A stretch of DNA of 32,108 nucleotides from the NCBI GenBank assembly GCA_020845895.1, contig JADLEX010000033.1:1-32108 (forward strand), written 5' to 3'. How positions within the stretch are numbered: position 1 is the first letter of the stretch; each line of letters opens with the position of its first letter. The notes under the pieces are model-generated. The model was not told the DNA's origin. It searched no databases and worked only from the letters and a program-made list of their open reading frames with translations. The position numbers and the translations under genes were made by a program. The DNA is from Deltaproteobacteria bacterium (lineage in GTDB: Bacteria; Lernaellota; Lernaellaia; JACKCT01). This document shows, in pieces, positions 22,414-32,108 of the stretch.

Positions 22414-25400
22414 TTACGAAAACATGACAACGTCGCGGCCGAGAAGTTGCTCGATGTCCGCGATCAGTTCATCACTCGGTTCCACTCCCAGATGCGGCGG
22501 CAACCGCAGCACAGCGTCTCCGACCCCCGGCAGCGCCACGCGCAAAACGGGTCGACATCGTCCGCGCTTCGCGTTCGTGACGATCCGTTTGAGCATGTCC
22601 ACCGCCCCTTCCGACATCCGCTCCGACGCGAGTCGGATATGCAATTCGTCTCCCAGCGACCGCTGTGCCGACGCGAGCGGCGTGACCTCCTCGACGAAGA
22701 TCTTCGGTCCGCGGTCTTCCGGCGCTTCCGCCCGCCCCTTCATCAGAAGCGGTTCGTCGGACTTGATCAGCGATTCGTATTTCGCGCACGGCTCGCTGTA
22801 AACGATCGCCTCGAAACTTCCCGTCAGGTCCTCGACTTCCAGGATCGCCATGCGTCCACGCGGCGTATCCCGGAATTTCCGTTCCGTCACGATCACCCCG
22901 ACCGTCGCGGCGACACTCGCCGTGATCTCGCGGAGCGATTCGCACGTATGCGTCGTGTATTTGCGAATAATCTTCGCATACTGGCGCAAGGGATGTCCAG
23001 TGAGAAAAAATCCGAACGCGAGTTTCTCGTGGTCGAGCTTCTCCTGATCGCTCCACGGCGGCGCTTCCGGCAGCGTCGATTCGACCGGCGCGGCGCTCGC
23101 GGGAGTCGCCGATCCGAAGAGGCTCACCTGTCCGCTCGCGCGGTCGCGCGCTTCGCGGCTCGCGCGCTCCATCACCGTATCGAGTCCCATGAAAAGCCGC
23201 GCGCGGTTCGGCTCCAGTTCGTCGAACGCGCCCGCGCGCACGAGACTTTCCAGCACGCGCCGGTTCACGGTCTGCGTGTCGAGGTGCTCCATCAGGTGCG
23301 AGATCGAGCGGAAGGATCCGGCCTTTGCGCGCGCGCCGACGATGGCTTCGATCGCGCCCTCGCCGATGCCCTTGATTCCCGCAAGACCGTAACGGATGCG
23401 TCCGTCCTCGACCATGAAGTCGAGCACCGAATGGTTGATGTCGGGCGGCAGGATCTCGAGGCCCATCTCGCGCACCTCGTTGACCATCGTGTGCAGCTTG
23501 TCCGTGTCGCCCGCGTCGAGCGTCAGCAGCTCCGCCATGAACTCGATGGGATAGTTCGCCTTGAGCCACGCCGTCTGATACGCGACGACGCCGTACGCCG
23601 CGGAATGGCTCTTGTTGAAGCCGTACTCCGCGAATTTTTCCATCTGATCCCAGATCTTCTCGGCCTTGGCCGCGGGGACCTCGCGCTCGGCCGCGCCCTT
23701 CAGGAATTTCTCGCTGAATGTCACCATCTTGTTCTTGTCTTTTTTGCTCATGGCGCGGCGCATGAGGTCGGACTGGCCGAGCGAGAAGCCCGCCACCGCG
23801 TTCGCCACCTGCATGACCTGTTCCTGATAAACCATCATGCCGTAGGTCTCGCGCAGATACTCCTCGAGCATCGGCAGCTCGTACACCACCGCCTGTTCGC
23901 CTTTTTTCGATGCGATGAAGGTGTCGATCATGCCGGAGCCGATGGGGCCTGGACGGTAGAGCGCGACGAGCGCGACGATCTCGTCGATCGTGCGCGGCGC
24001 GATGCGCAGCAGTAGTTCCTTCATGCCGCGCGATTCGAGCTGGAAGACGCCGGTCGTCAGGCCCTGGCTGAGCAGATCGAACGTCTTCGCGTCGTCCATC
24101 GCGATCTCGTCGATGTCGATCTCGACGCCGCGCGTCGATTTGATCAGCGCGAGCGCCTTGTCGATGATCGTGAGCGTCTTGAGGCCGAGGAAATCGAACT
24201 TGATGAGGCCGCTCTTTTCGACGTCGTTCTTGTCCCACTGCGTCATGACGTAGCCGTCTTTGTCGCGCATGAGGGGAACGAGTTCGGTGAGCGGCTGCGG
24301 GGCGATGACAAGCCCCGCCGCGTGTTTGCCGGGATTGCGTACGGAGCCTTCGAGCGCCCGCGCGCCTTCCATGATTTCCCGCGCCCACGCGTTGGCGTCG
24401 AGGAACGAGCGCAGTTCGGAGTCCTTTTTCACGGCGTCGTCGAGCGTGATGTTCAGGTCGCCCGGGATGAGCTTGGCGAGCTTGTCGACCTCGCCGTAGG
24501 GATAGCCCAGCGCGCGGCCCACATCGCGCACGGCCGCCTTCGCTTTGAGAGTGCCGAAGGTCGCGATCTGGCAGACGTTGTCCTCGCCGTACTTCTTCGT
24601 GACGTACTCGATGACGCGGTCGCGCCCGTGGGCGCAGAAGTCACAGTCGATGTCGGGATTGTCGGCGCGCTCGGGATTCAGAAAACGCTCGAACAGCAGG
24701 CTGTAACGCACGGGGTCGATGTCGGTAATGCCGAGCGCCCAGCACGCCACGCTGCCCGCGGCGCTGCCGCGTCCCGGGCCCACGCGCACGTCGTTGCGCC
24801 GCGCCCAGTTCATGAAATCCTGCACGATGAGCAGATAACCGGCGAAGCCCTTTTCCTCGATCAGCGCGAGCTCACCCGCGAGCCGGTCATCGTACTCCCT
24901 GCGCGCGTTCGTCCACTCGACCGGATCGGAGAACTTTCGCGCGAGCTTCTCGAACCTGCGGTCGAGCCCCTCGCGGGTCATCTCCTCAAAGACCTCGTTG
25001 ATCGCGCGTCCGCCCGTGTCGAACTGCGGATAGATGAACCCGCCCATCGAGATATCGAGGTTGCAGCGCTCGGCGATCTCGGCGGTGTTCGCCGCGGCTT
25101 CGGGATGGTCCGAGAAAAGGTCGTACATCTCCTCGGTGGAACGCAGGTAGAACGCCTCGGACTGATACTTCTTGCGCTTCGTCTCGTGGATCGTCTTGTT
25201 GGTGCCCACGCACAGCAGGATGTCGTGGGGCTTGGCGTCCTCGGGGCGCAGGTAGTGGCAGTCGTTCGTGGCGACGAGGGGCAGGTTCATCCGCGCGGAA
25301 AAATCGAAGAGCGCCCGGTTGATCGTCTCCTGCTCCGCGATCGAGTTGCGTTGCACTTCGAGATAGAAGCGCCCGTCGAAGGTCGCCGCGTGCCATTCGA

Positions 25401-25905
25401 TGAGCGCCTCGGCCTTTTTCAAATCGCCGGCCAGAATCGCCGTCGAGACTTCGCTCGACATGCAGCCCGATGTGGCGATGAGCCCCGCGTTGTACTTCGC
25501 CAGCAGTTCGTGATCGACGCGCGGGCGGTAATACATGCCGTCCAGGTGCGCGGCGGAAACGAGCTTGATGAGGTTGTGATAGCCGGTCAGATCCGACGCC
25601 AGCACCAGCAGGTGGTGGGCTCGTTTGCCCTCGGTCGGCTTGCGTTCGCGGTGCGATCCCGGCGTGACGTACACCTCGCAGCCGATGATCGGTTTGAGGT
25701 CCTTGTCGCGGGCCGCGTTGTAAAACTGGATCGCGCTGCACAGGTTGCCGTGCTCGGTCACCGCGACGGCGCGCTGCCCGTGGGCACGTACCGCGTCCAT
25801 GAGCGGCGATTCCTTCGATTTCGGATCAGTGGGGTGAAGGATCTTGTTCGTCGCGTCGAGGAACGAAAAGTGCGTGTGCAGGTGCAGATGAACGAAGTCT
25901 TTCAT
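22414..25905 (-). CDS. dnaE: DNA polymerase III alpha subunit
   Basis: A 1163-residue DnaE, the replicative polymerase. The PHP domain has HLHLHTHFS (6-14) and TEHGN (50-54), with metal-binding histidines retained. Palm catalytic aspartates are D420 and D422 in NPDIDCDF (416-423) and D571 in KFDFLGLKTLT (569-579). The finger/thumb region includes GPGRGSAAGS (376-385). A clamp-binding motif QVSLF lies at 926-930. An OB-fold follows at about 995-1035 (VGVIVTERKFRDT). The length matches typical DnaE1. GGGGAG is upstream of ATG 25905. It follows guaA by 32 bases, and hfq follows it by 27-33 bases, so a long guaBA-dnaE-hfq-hflX transcript is plausible. Confidence 0.98.
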   Translation of the reverse strand: MKDFVHLHLHTHFSFLDATNKILHPTDPKSKESPLMDAVRAHGQRAVAVTEHGNLCSAIQFYNAARDKDLKPIIGCEVYVTPGSHRERKPTEGKRAHHLLVLASDLTGYHNLIKLVSAAHLDGMYYRPRVDHELLAKYNAGLIATSGCMSSEVSTAILAGDLKKAEALIEWHAATFDGRFYLEVQRNSIAEQETINRALFDFSARMNLPLVATNDCHYLRPEDAKPHDILLCVGTNKTIHETKRKKYQSEAFYLRSTEEMYDLFSDHPEAAANTAEIAERCNLDISMGGFIYPQFDTGGRAINEVFEEMTREGLDRRFEKLARKFSDPVEWTNARREYDDRLAGELALIEEKGFAGYLLIVQDFMNWARRNDVRVGPGRGSAAGSVACWALGITDIDPVRYSLLFERFLNPERADNPDIDCDFCAHGRDRVIEYVTKKYGEDNVCQIATFGTLKAKAAVRDVGRALGYPYGEVDKLAKLIPGDLNITLDDAVKKDSELRSFLDANAWAREIMEGARALEGSVRNPGKHAAGLVIAPQPLTELVPLMRDKDGYVMTQWDKNDVEKSGLIKFDFLGLKTLTIIDKALALIKSTRGVEIDIDEIAMDDAKTFDLLSQGLTTGVFQLESRGMKELLLRIAPRTIDEIVALVALYRPGPIGSGMIDTFIASKKGEQAVVYELPMLEEYLRETYGMMVYQEQVMQVANAVAGFSLGQSDLMRRAMSKKDKNKMVTFSEKFLKGAAEREVPAAKAEKIWDQMEKFAEYGFNKSHSAAYGVVAYQTAWLKANYPIEFMAELLTLDAGDTDKLHTMVNEVREMGLEILPPDINHSVLDFMVEDGRIRYGLAGIKGIGEGAIEAIVGARAKAGSFRSISHLMEHLDTQTVNRRVLESLVRAGAFDELEPNRARLFMGLDTVMERASREARDRASGQVSLFGSATPASAAPVESTLPEAPPWSDQEKLDHEKLAFGFFLTGHPLRQYAKIIRKYTTHTCESLREITASVAATVGVIVTERKFRDTPRGRMAILEVEDLTGSFEAIVYSEPCAKYESLIKSDEPLLMKGRAEAPEDRGPKIFVEEVTPLASAQRSLGDELHIRLASERMSEGAVDMLKRIVTNAKRGRCRPVLRVALPGVGDAVLRLPPHLGVEPSDELIADIEQLLGRDVVMFS

Positions 25906-25937
25906 GGCTCCCCGATTTCACGGCCGCGCGGGCCGGT

Positions 25938-27494
25938 TCACTCCCACTCGATCGTCGCGGGCGGCTTGCTGGAGATGTCGTACACCACGCGGTTGACGCC
26001 CTCGACCTCGTTGATAATGCGGTTGCTGATGCGAGCCAGCAGGTCGTACGGGATGTGCACCCAGTCGGCCGTCATGCCGTCGAGTGAGTGCACCGCGCGT
26101 AGCGCAATCGTATGCGCGTAGGTACGTTCGTCGCCCATCACCCCGACGCTGCGCACGGGCAGCAGCACGGCGAATGCCTGCCAGATGCGATCATACCAGC
26201 CGGACGTGCGCAGTTCCTCGATGAACACCGCGTCGGCGTTCTGCAAAATCTCGATACGCTCGCGCGTCACGACGCCGGGAATCCGAACGGCGAGTCCCGG
26301 CCCCGGGAAGGGATGGCGGCCGAGGACGTCGGCCGGAATGTCCAGCTCACGGCCGACCGCGCGGACCTCGTCCTTGAACAGCTCGCGCAGCGGTTCGACG
26401 AGCTTGAGGCGCAGCGTGTCGGGCAGCCCGCCGACGTTGTGGTGGCTCTTGATGGTCGCCGACGGGCCGCCCTTGGCGCTGATCGACTCGATCACATCGG
26501 GGTAGAGCGTGCCCTGCGCGAGAAACGTCGCGTCGCGGTGGCGTTTCGCTTCGTCGGAGAACACGTCGATGAAGACCTTGCCGATGATCTTGCGCTTGCG
26601 CTCCGGGTCTTCGACGCCCGCGAGCTCGTCGAGAAAGCGGTCGGTCGCGTCCACGTAAACCACCTGCAGCCCGAGGCGCTCGCGGTAATCGCGCAGCACC
26701 TGCTCGGCCTCGCCTTTTCGCAGCACGCCCGTGTTCACAAAAATCGACGTGAGCTGATCGCCGATGGCGCGACGCAGCAGCACGGCGGTTACGGTGGAAT
26801 CGACGCCGCCCGACAGGCCGAGAATCACGCCCTCGGCGCCGATGCGCTCGCGCAGGTCGCGGATCGTGATGTCGATGAAGTTGTGCGCGGTCCAGTTGTC
26901 GCCGCAACCGCAGATGCGGTGGACGAAGTTGGCGAGGATGTCCAGGCCGCGCGTTGTGTGGACGACCTCGGGGTGGAACTGGAGCGCGTAGAACCGCCGC
27001 GTCTCGTCGGCCATGGCGGCGATCGGCGAATTGCCGGATCGTCCCACCGCGCGAAAGCCTTCGGGCATGCGCTCGACGCGGTCACCGTGGCTCATCCAGA
27101 CGGGCAGCGCGCACCCCGGCTCGAAGCCCGTGAAGAGGCCGCCGTCCTCGAGGATCTCGGTGACCGCCGGGCCGTACTCTCGCCGGTCCGATCGCGCGAC
27201 CTCGCCGCCGAAAAGCTGCGCCATGAGCTGCATGCCGTAGCAGATGCCGAGCACCGGCACGCCCGTCTCGAGCAGGTCGCGGCCGATTTTCGGCGCGCCG
27301 GGATCGTAGATGCTCGACGGCCCGCCAGAGAGAATCACGCCTCGCGGTGCAAACTCGCGCACGCGCTCGACCGTCGCGTCATAGGGCCAGATCTCGCAGT
27401 AAACGCGCAGCTCGCGAACCCGCCGGGCGATGAGCTGCGTGTATTGCGATCCGAAATCGAGAATAAGGATCTTTTCGTCAGGAACGGCGTTCAT
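25938..27494 (-). CDS. guaA: GMP synthase (glutamine-hydrolysing)
   Basis: A 518-residue cytoplasmic enzyme that converts XMP to GMP with ATP and glutamine. The N-terminal class I amidotransferase has the catalytic C85 in GICYGMQ (83-89), with H174 and E176 in QFHPEV (172-177). The ATP pyrophosphatase domain has P-loop LSGGVDST (227-234). The C-terminal dimerisation domain ends in the typical KPPATIEWE. The length is normal. It follows guaB by 27 bases and so forms the usual guaBA pair of guanine nucleotide synthesis. No purine-type riboswitch was seen in the short upstream gap. Confidence 0.98.
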   Translation of the reverse strand: MNAVPDEKILILDFGSQYTQLIARRVRELRVYCEIWPYDATVERVREFAPRGVILSGGPSSIYDPGAPKIGRDLLETGVPVLGICYGMQLMAQLFGGEVARSDRREYGPAVTEILEDGGLFTGFEPGCALPVWMSHGDRVERMPEGFRAVGRSGNSPIAAMADETRRFYALQFHPEVVHTTRGLDILANFVHRICGCGDNWTAHNFIDITIRDLRERIGAEGVILGLSGGVDSTVTAVLLRRAIGDQLTSIFVNTGVLRKGEAEQVLRDYRERLGLQVVYVDATDRFLDELAGVEDPERKRKIIGKVFIDVFSDEAKRHRDATFLAQGTLYPDVIESISAKGGPSATIKSHHNVGGLPDTLRLKLVEPLRELFKDEVRAVGRELDIPADVLGRHPFPGPGLAVRIPGVVTRERIEILQNADAVFIEELRTSGWYDRIWQAFAVLLPVRSVGVMGDERTYAHTIALRAVHSLDGMTADWVHIPYDLLARISNRIINEVEGVNRVVYDISSKPPATIEWE

Positions 27495-27521
27495 GGCGCT
27501 GGGGACTCCGCGAAATTCGGG

Positions 27522-29427
<1,906 letters not shown>

Positions 29428-29498
29428 GGTCCCACCCCTTCGTGTTTCGGTCGTTCCGGCGATCGAGCACGCAACGCGCGCATTCGCGGCGCGCGGAC

Positions 29499-30425
29499 CT
29501 ACGCGTCCAGCGTCCCTTCCGGCGGCCAGTCGTCCGCCATGAGGATTCCGTCGAGCAACCCGCCTTCCGACACCATCAGCGCGTCGAATCCCCCGAGGCG
29601 CATGACGGTTCGCACGATCCGAAAACCCGCCACGATCAAATCCTCGCGTCCCTTCTCCAGCCCCGGCAATGCGCCGACGCGTTCGGACGCGGGCAAACCG
29701 ATCAACTGTCCGTAGAGCGCGTCGAGCGCCGTCGCCGACACGCGATGCCGATGCACCTTCGACCCTTCGTAGGGCACGAGACGCAGATCCATCGCCGCGA
29801 GCGTTGTCGCCGTCCCCGCGATGCCCACCAAGGTGTCCGGCACCGGCTCGTCGAAGAACTCGCGGATGCCGTTTTCGATCACGCCATCCACGGCGGCGAT
29901 CTGATCCGGCGTCGGGGGATCGTTTTTCAAAAATCCCTCGGTCACCGTCACGACACCCAGGTCGAAACTCCGTCGGCGTCGAACCTCGCCGCCCGTCACG
30001 ACCACGAGTTCGGTCGAAAAGCCGCCGATGTCGATGAGCAGGAGTTCGGGGACCTCGTCACCCAGGTGATGCGCCGCCCCCATCGCCGAAAGCCGCGCCT
30101 CGGTGTTGCCGCTGATGACGCACGGCGCGAGTCCCGGCAGTTCGTGCAGCGCCGCGAGAAACGCGCTCCGATCGTCGGCGCGGCGCACGACGCCGGTGCA
30201 GGCCGCGCGGACCGTGGACGCTCCCCCATCGATGGCGAACCTTGAAAACTCGCGGGCGGCGTCGACCGTGCGACGCACCGACGCGGGATCGAGCCGGCCG
30301 GAAAAACCGCCGGCGAGCCGCGTGATTCGGCGCCGGACCTCGACGCGGCGAAGCGCCCCGCCCTCGCCGTCGGCGAGGAGAACGCGGACCGTGTTCGATC
30401 CGATGTCCATCGAGGCGCGTAACAT
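29499..30425 (-). CDS. Short Ppx/GppA-family phosphatase
   Basis: A 308-residue protein of the actin-like Ppx/GppA superfamily, which hydrolyses polyphosphate or (p)ppGpp-pathway pppGpp. It shows the phosphate-1 loop MDIGSNTVRVLLAD (6-19), the catalytic-base region CVISGNTEARL (102-112) with E109, the phosphate-2 loop IDIGGFSTELV (131-141), and a later GIAGTATTLAAM. It lacks the C-terminal HD-type domain of the 500-residue E. coli enzymes. The substrate is undecided. Starts at 30425 or 30410 are both in frame; 30425 coincides with the predicted transcription start, so a leaderless message is likely. It is divergent from the beta-barrel gene. Confidence 0.88.
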   Translation of the reverse strand: MLRASMDIGSNTVRVLLADGEGGALRRVEVRRRITRLAGGFSGRLDPASVRRTVDAAREFSRFAIDGGASTVRAACTGVVRRADDRSAFLAALHELPGLAPCVISGNTEARLSAMGAAHHLGDEVPELLLIDIGGFSTELVVVTGGEVRRRRSFDLGVVTVTEGFLKNDPPTPDQIAAVDGVIENGIREFFDEPVPDTLVGIAGTATTLAAMDLRLVPYEGSKVHRHRVSATALDALYGQLIGLPASERVGALPGLEKGREDLIVAGFRIVRTVMRLGGFDALMVSEGGLLDGILMADDWPPEGTLDA

Positions 30426-30431
30426 TTCGGG

Positions 30432-30461
30432 TGTATAGCACACCCCCCATTTGGGCGGCAA
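30432..30461 (-). promoter_or_regulatory. Promoter of the Ppx/GppA gene, apparently leaderless
   Basis: Minus strand TTGCCG (30461-30456), 18-base spacer, extended -10 TGC-TATACA (30440-30432). The +1, seven bases past the -10, falls at 30425, exactly on the ATG. The -35 matches four of six and the -10 four of six with the TGn extension. Confidence 0.5.
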
Positions 30462-30472
30462 GCGCCCTCGCG

Positions 30473-30500
30473 TTGACAGGCCGGGCGGGGATGCTATATC
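30473..30500 (+). promoter_or_regulatory. Sigma-70-type promoter of the beta-barrel gene
   Basis: Perfect -35 TTGACA (30473-30478), 16-base spacer, TATATC (30495-30500), with a predicted start near 30507 and a leader of about 58 bases to ATG 30566. It lies back to back with the Ppx/GppA promoter; the two -35 boxes are separated by only about 11 bases. Confidence 0.6.
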
Positions 30501-30565
30501 TAGTCGTTATTCCGCAGCGGGATACTACATCCTGTTTGTTTCACCCTCGCAGACGGGGTTTGCGC

Positions 30566-31144
30566 ATGCGTCATCAGCGATCGGTTTCCCGGGCGTCCGT
30601 GCTCGTTTTCGCTCTGGTTTTCTTCGCGTTCGCGGGCACGGCGGGCGCGAAAGACCTGTCCCAGCGCATCAGCCTGGGCTACAACAATCAGGCGAGCGTC
30701 GGCTGGATCGGCGGCGCGGATGCGGGCCTGACACAGCAGTTTCTCTACAGCAACGGCATTTCGACCAAGTACTGGCTGAACCGCGACCTCGGGTTCGAGG
30801 GCGTGCTCGGCTACTACACGGCGAAGAACGAGGACGTCGGCGGCTGGGCCGCCCAGATCATGGGCAAGGTCCACTACGTGCTCAATCACGAAGACAACAT
30901 GATGTTCTACACCGGCGCCGGGCTCGGCCTGATGCCGATGAAGGTCGATTACGGCCGCGAAGAAGAAAACGAGACGGGGTTCCTGTTCAATGCGTTCCTC
31001 GGCTGGGAGTTCTTCCTGCAGGGCTTGCCGAATCTGGGCTTCGACGTCGAGGTCGGCCTGCAATACGTCGATGTCGACACCTTCGCGAGCTTCGGCACCT
31101 ACGGCGGCGGATTCGGCATGCTGGGAATCCGCTACTACTTCTGA
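30566..31144 (+). CDS. Outer-membrane-type beta-barrel protein, 192 residues
   Basis: A small secreted protein with a signal peptide (about 1-28, ending GTAGA-K) and a mature part of about 164 residues with alternating hydrophobic/aromatic strands: LGYNNQASVGWIGG, GFEGVLGYYTA, FYTGAGLGLMPMKVDYG, FNAFLGWEFFL and GLQYVDVDTFAS. It ends in GGGFGMLGIRYYF, with the C-terminal aromatic residue typical of barrels inserted by the Bam machinery. It resembles 8-stranded OmpA/OmpW-like porin-type proteins; no ligand is suggested. The ATG at 30566 was chosen for its signal peptide; upstream in-frame GTG would add a non-signal lead lying over the promoter. An efficient terminator follows at 31167. Confidence 0.85.
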   Translation: MRHQRSVSRASVLVFALVFFAFAGTAGAKDLSQRISLGYNNQASVGWIGGADAGLTQQFLYSNGISTKYWLNRDLGFEGVLGYYTAKNEDVGGWAAQIMGKVHYVLNHEDNMMFYTGAGLGLMPMKVDYGREEENETGFLFNAFLGWEFFLQGLPNLGFDVEVGLQYVDVDTFASFGTYGGGFGMLGIRYYF

Positions 31145-31166
31145 CGCCGCGCCTCACCGAAAATCG

Positions 31167-31198
31167 AAACGCGCCGGGGATTGCCTCGGCGCGTTTTT
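31167..31198 (+). terminator. Intrinsic terminator, probably bidirectional
   Basis: AACGCGCCGGGG-ATTG-CCTCGGCGCGTT forms a strong stem of about 12 bases with one mismatch, followed by TTTTTCTTC on the plus strand. It ends the beta-barrel gene, which stops 23 bases earlier. On the minus strand the same stem is followed by TTTCGATTTTC, so it may also end the Asp-rich lipoprotein transcript coming from the right. Confidence 0.85.
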
Positions 31199-31251
31199 CT
31201 TCGATCCGATCGGTGAGAAGCGCTCGGCGAGCGCCTCACCCCAGGCTCAAA

Positions 31252-31962
31252 TCACTGCTTCGTGAATGTGACCGCACTCTTCGTGAACCACGTCCTTGTC
31301 GTCGGGCCATCGGAGCCGCCCGTGATGAGACCAAAATATTTCTGCTCACCGGTTGGAGCGTCATCACAAGCTGCTTCGTCCGGCCAAACGTTCACGGTCA
31401 CAATCAACGTGTCATCGGCGGCATCCCATGTTCCGGTTTCGCGTTCGACGTACACGGGAACGTCCAGACAACTCAGCTCTCCGGTCATCGGGTCGGCTCC
31501 AACGGTCACCCAATAAGTCACGTCGATTTCCGGCGAACCGTTTGGAGTTTTCTTGAACTCAATTGTAGCCTCGTTTCCGTTGATTTCCGTAACCCGTGCC
31601 ACGTAGATCGCATGGCAATCCGTGTTGCCGGCTTCGCAGGTACAAGCTGTGTCAGGGGTATAGTCCGACTGCCATGCATTCAGCGACGGATCTATCGTGA
31701 AATCACAATCCGCGACAGAGTCGTCGTCTGCGTCATCGTCGGCATCATCATCCGCATCGTCGTCTGAGTCGTCATCGGCGTCGTCATCTGTGTCGTCGTC
31801 AGAATCATCGTCGACAGTATCGTCATCAACGGAATCGCCATCGGCGACATCATCATCCGAATCATCATCATCATCATCATCACCGCACGCTTGTACGAGA
31901 AGCCCAATGGTGGCCGCAAAAATGAATACCGAAAGGTACAGCGAAGCGTTTCTCATGCTCAT
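31252..31962 (-). CDS. Asp-repeat lipoprotein, unknown function
   Basis: A 236-residue predicted lipoprotein. Signal peptide with hydrophobic core and lipobox LLVQA-C26. Next comes a tract of about 55 residues (28-82) that is nearly all Asp broken by Ser, Ala, Thr or Val (DDDA/DDDS units). The C-terminal domain of about 150 residues (from 85) has eight or so cysteines (C86, C107, C109, C116 and more) and beta-strand patterns ending GPTTRTWFTKSAVTFTKQ. The acidic tract probably spaces the domain from the membrane and may bind Ca2+; that is inference. DNA is visibly lower in GC than neighbours, a possible sign of transfer or relaxed selection. ATG 31962 has AAGGAGGAG five bases upstream. Unknown family. 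Confidence 0.85.
   Translation of the reverse strand: MSMRNASLYLSVFIFAATIGLLVQACGDDDDDDDSDDDVADGDSVDDDTVDDDSDDDTDDDADDDSDDDADDDADDDADDDSVADCDFTIDPSLNAWQSDYTPDTACTCEAGNTDCHAIYVARVTEINGNEATIEFKKTPNGSPEIDVTYWVTVGADPMTGELSCLDVPVYVERETGTWDAADDTLIVTVNVWPDEAACDDAPTGEQKYFGLITGGSDGPTTRTWFTKSAVTFTKQ
31717..31881 (-). repeat. Asp-coding tandem-repeat tract within the lipoprotein gene
   Basis: About 165 bases of GAC/GAT codons, with units reading DDDA, DDDS or DDDT. GAC and GAT are mixed and the interrupting residues vary, so it is an imperfect coding repeat rather than a perfect microsatellite. Slippage could change the linker length between strains. Confidence 0.8.
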
Positions 31963-32009
31963 CTCGACTCCTCCTTATTGGGTTGATTCGTGACAGGAAA
32001 TATCAAGAC

Positions 32010-32035
32010 GCCGTTTTTCATGGCGAATAAACGGC
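32010..32035 (-). terminator. Hairpin directly after the edge gene, terminator-like
   Basis: GCCGTTTTTC-ATGGC-GAATAAACGGC: the arms GCCGTTT and AAACGGC pair perfectly, and TTC/GAA extends the stem with one bulge. It begins one base after the stop codon at 32037. Following RNA is GUCUUGAUAUUU, with only a weak U tract. It could also be an operator in front of the Asp-rich lipoprotein gene. Confidence 0.4.
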
Positions 32036-32036
32036 A

Positions 32037-32108
32037 TCAATTGCAAGTGTCCTTCGTCAATTCCAAGGTAACCGGCGTAAAGTAGGTTTTGGTCCCTGGA
32101 GCAGTCCC
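32037..32108 (-). CDS. C-terminal end of an unidentified protein (partial)
   Basis: A minus-strand frame enters from the right edge and ends at TGA (32039-32037). The visible 23 residues are GTAPGTKTYFTPVTLELTKD-TCN. The strand-like TLELTKD and a near-terminal cysteine fit a secreted domain, and the ending resembles the style of the neighbouring Asp-rich lipoprotein (AVTFTKQ). The rest of the gene lies outside. The lower-GC codon use matches the neighbour, not the block to the left. Identity unknown; reading as a gene rather than chance is supported by the hairpin immediately after the stop. Confidence 0.5.
   Translation of the reverse strand, partial: GTAPGTKTYFTPVTLELTKDTCN

Noticed and set aside
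29428-29498. Terminator after the Ppx/GppA gene
   Set aside because: GCGCGC repeats can pair but there is no U tract and the stem is not unique.
31717-31881. CRISPR or non-coding tandem repeat
   Set aside because: Repeats are imperfect 3-base-phase coding units without spacers and fit an Asp linker after a lipobox.
31697-31993. Ser-rich plus-strand frame
   Set aside because: It is the complement of the Asp codon tract of the lipoprotein; Ser/Ala runs result from reading GAC/GAT backwards.

Overview
The window is gene-dense, GC-rich DNA (about 65 % by eye) from a Gram-negative bacterium. It encodes lipoprotein maturation enzymes, many lipoproteins, an outer-membrane-type beta-barrel and Hfq. 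The mix, together with an Asp-rich secreted lipoprotein, suggests a free-living lineage of the former Deltaproteobacteria (Myxococcota/Desulfobacterota and related candidate phyla). The sequence alone does not fix the phylum. No rRNA, tRNA, insertion sequence, prophage or CRISPR array was seen, and no gap between genes exceeds about 170 bases.

Left part (1-2076, plus strand): the tail of an unknown gene, a four-helix membrane protein behind a recognisable sigma-70-type promoter, and the AAA+ replication-restart/recombination factor RarA. All genes from 2097 to 30425 lie on the minus strand.

Polysaccharide block (2097-12497, read right to left): a TuaH-like glycosyltransferase, a PimB-like GT4 enzyme, a 777-residue protein joining two glycosyltransferases, a WcaJ-type polyprenyl-phosphate sugar transferase, UDP-glucose dehydrogenase, UDP-glucuronate decarboxylase (UDP-xylose synthase), UDP-glucose 4-epimerase and an EamA/DMT transporter. 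The genes overlap or nearly touch. Together they can supply UDP-glucuronate, UDP-xylose and UDP-galactose, start a lipid-linked glycan and extend it. No Wzx flippase, Wzy polymerase or ABC exporter is present in the window.

Lipoprotein block (12598-16930): two adjacent signal peptidase II genes (lspA), lgt and two small lipoproteins. The first four (lspA, lspA, lgt and one lipoprotein) are chained by overlapping stop/start codons. A larger lipoprotein lies upstream behind a terminator-like hairpin. Next come a Crp/Fnr-type regulator paired with a ferritin-like diiron protein (17096-18291) and a membrane-anchored phosphodiester-glycosidase-domain protein.

Housekeeping block (19325-29427): an unnamed gene, guaB, guaA, dnaE (replicative polymerase), hfq, hflX, a periplasmic FlgT/LPP20-like protein and a PEGA-domain lipoprotein, in transcription order. 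To the right, a short Ppx/GppA phosphatase and a beta-barrel gene diverge from back-to-back promoters. The window ends with an AT-richer Asp-repeat lipoprotein and the tail of another gene.

The points most worth a second look are the fused double glycosyltransferase, the lspA-lspA-lgt-lipoprotein chain, the Asp-repeat lipoprotein, and the apparently leaderless Ppx/GppA transcript.
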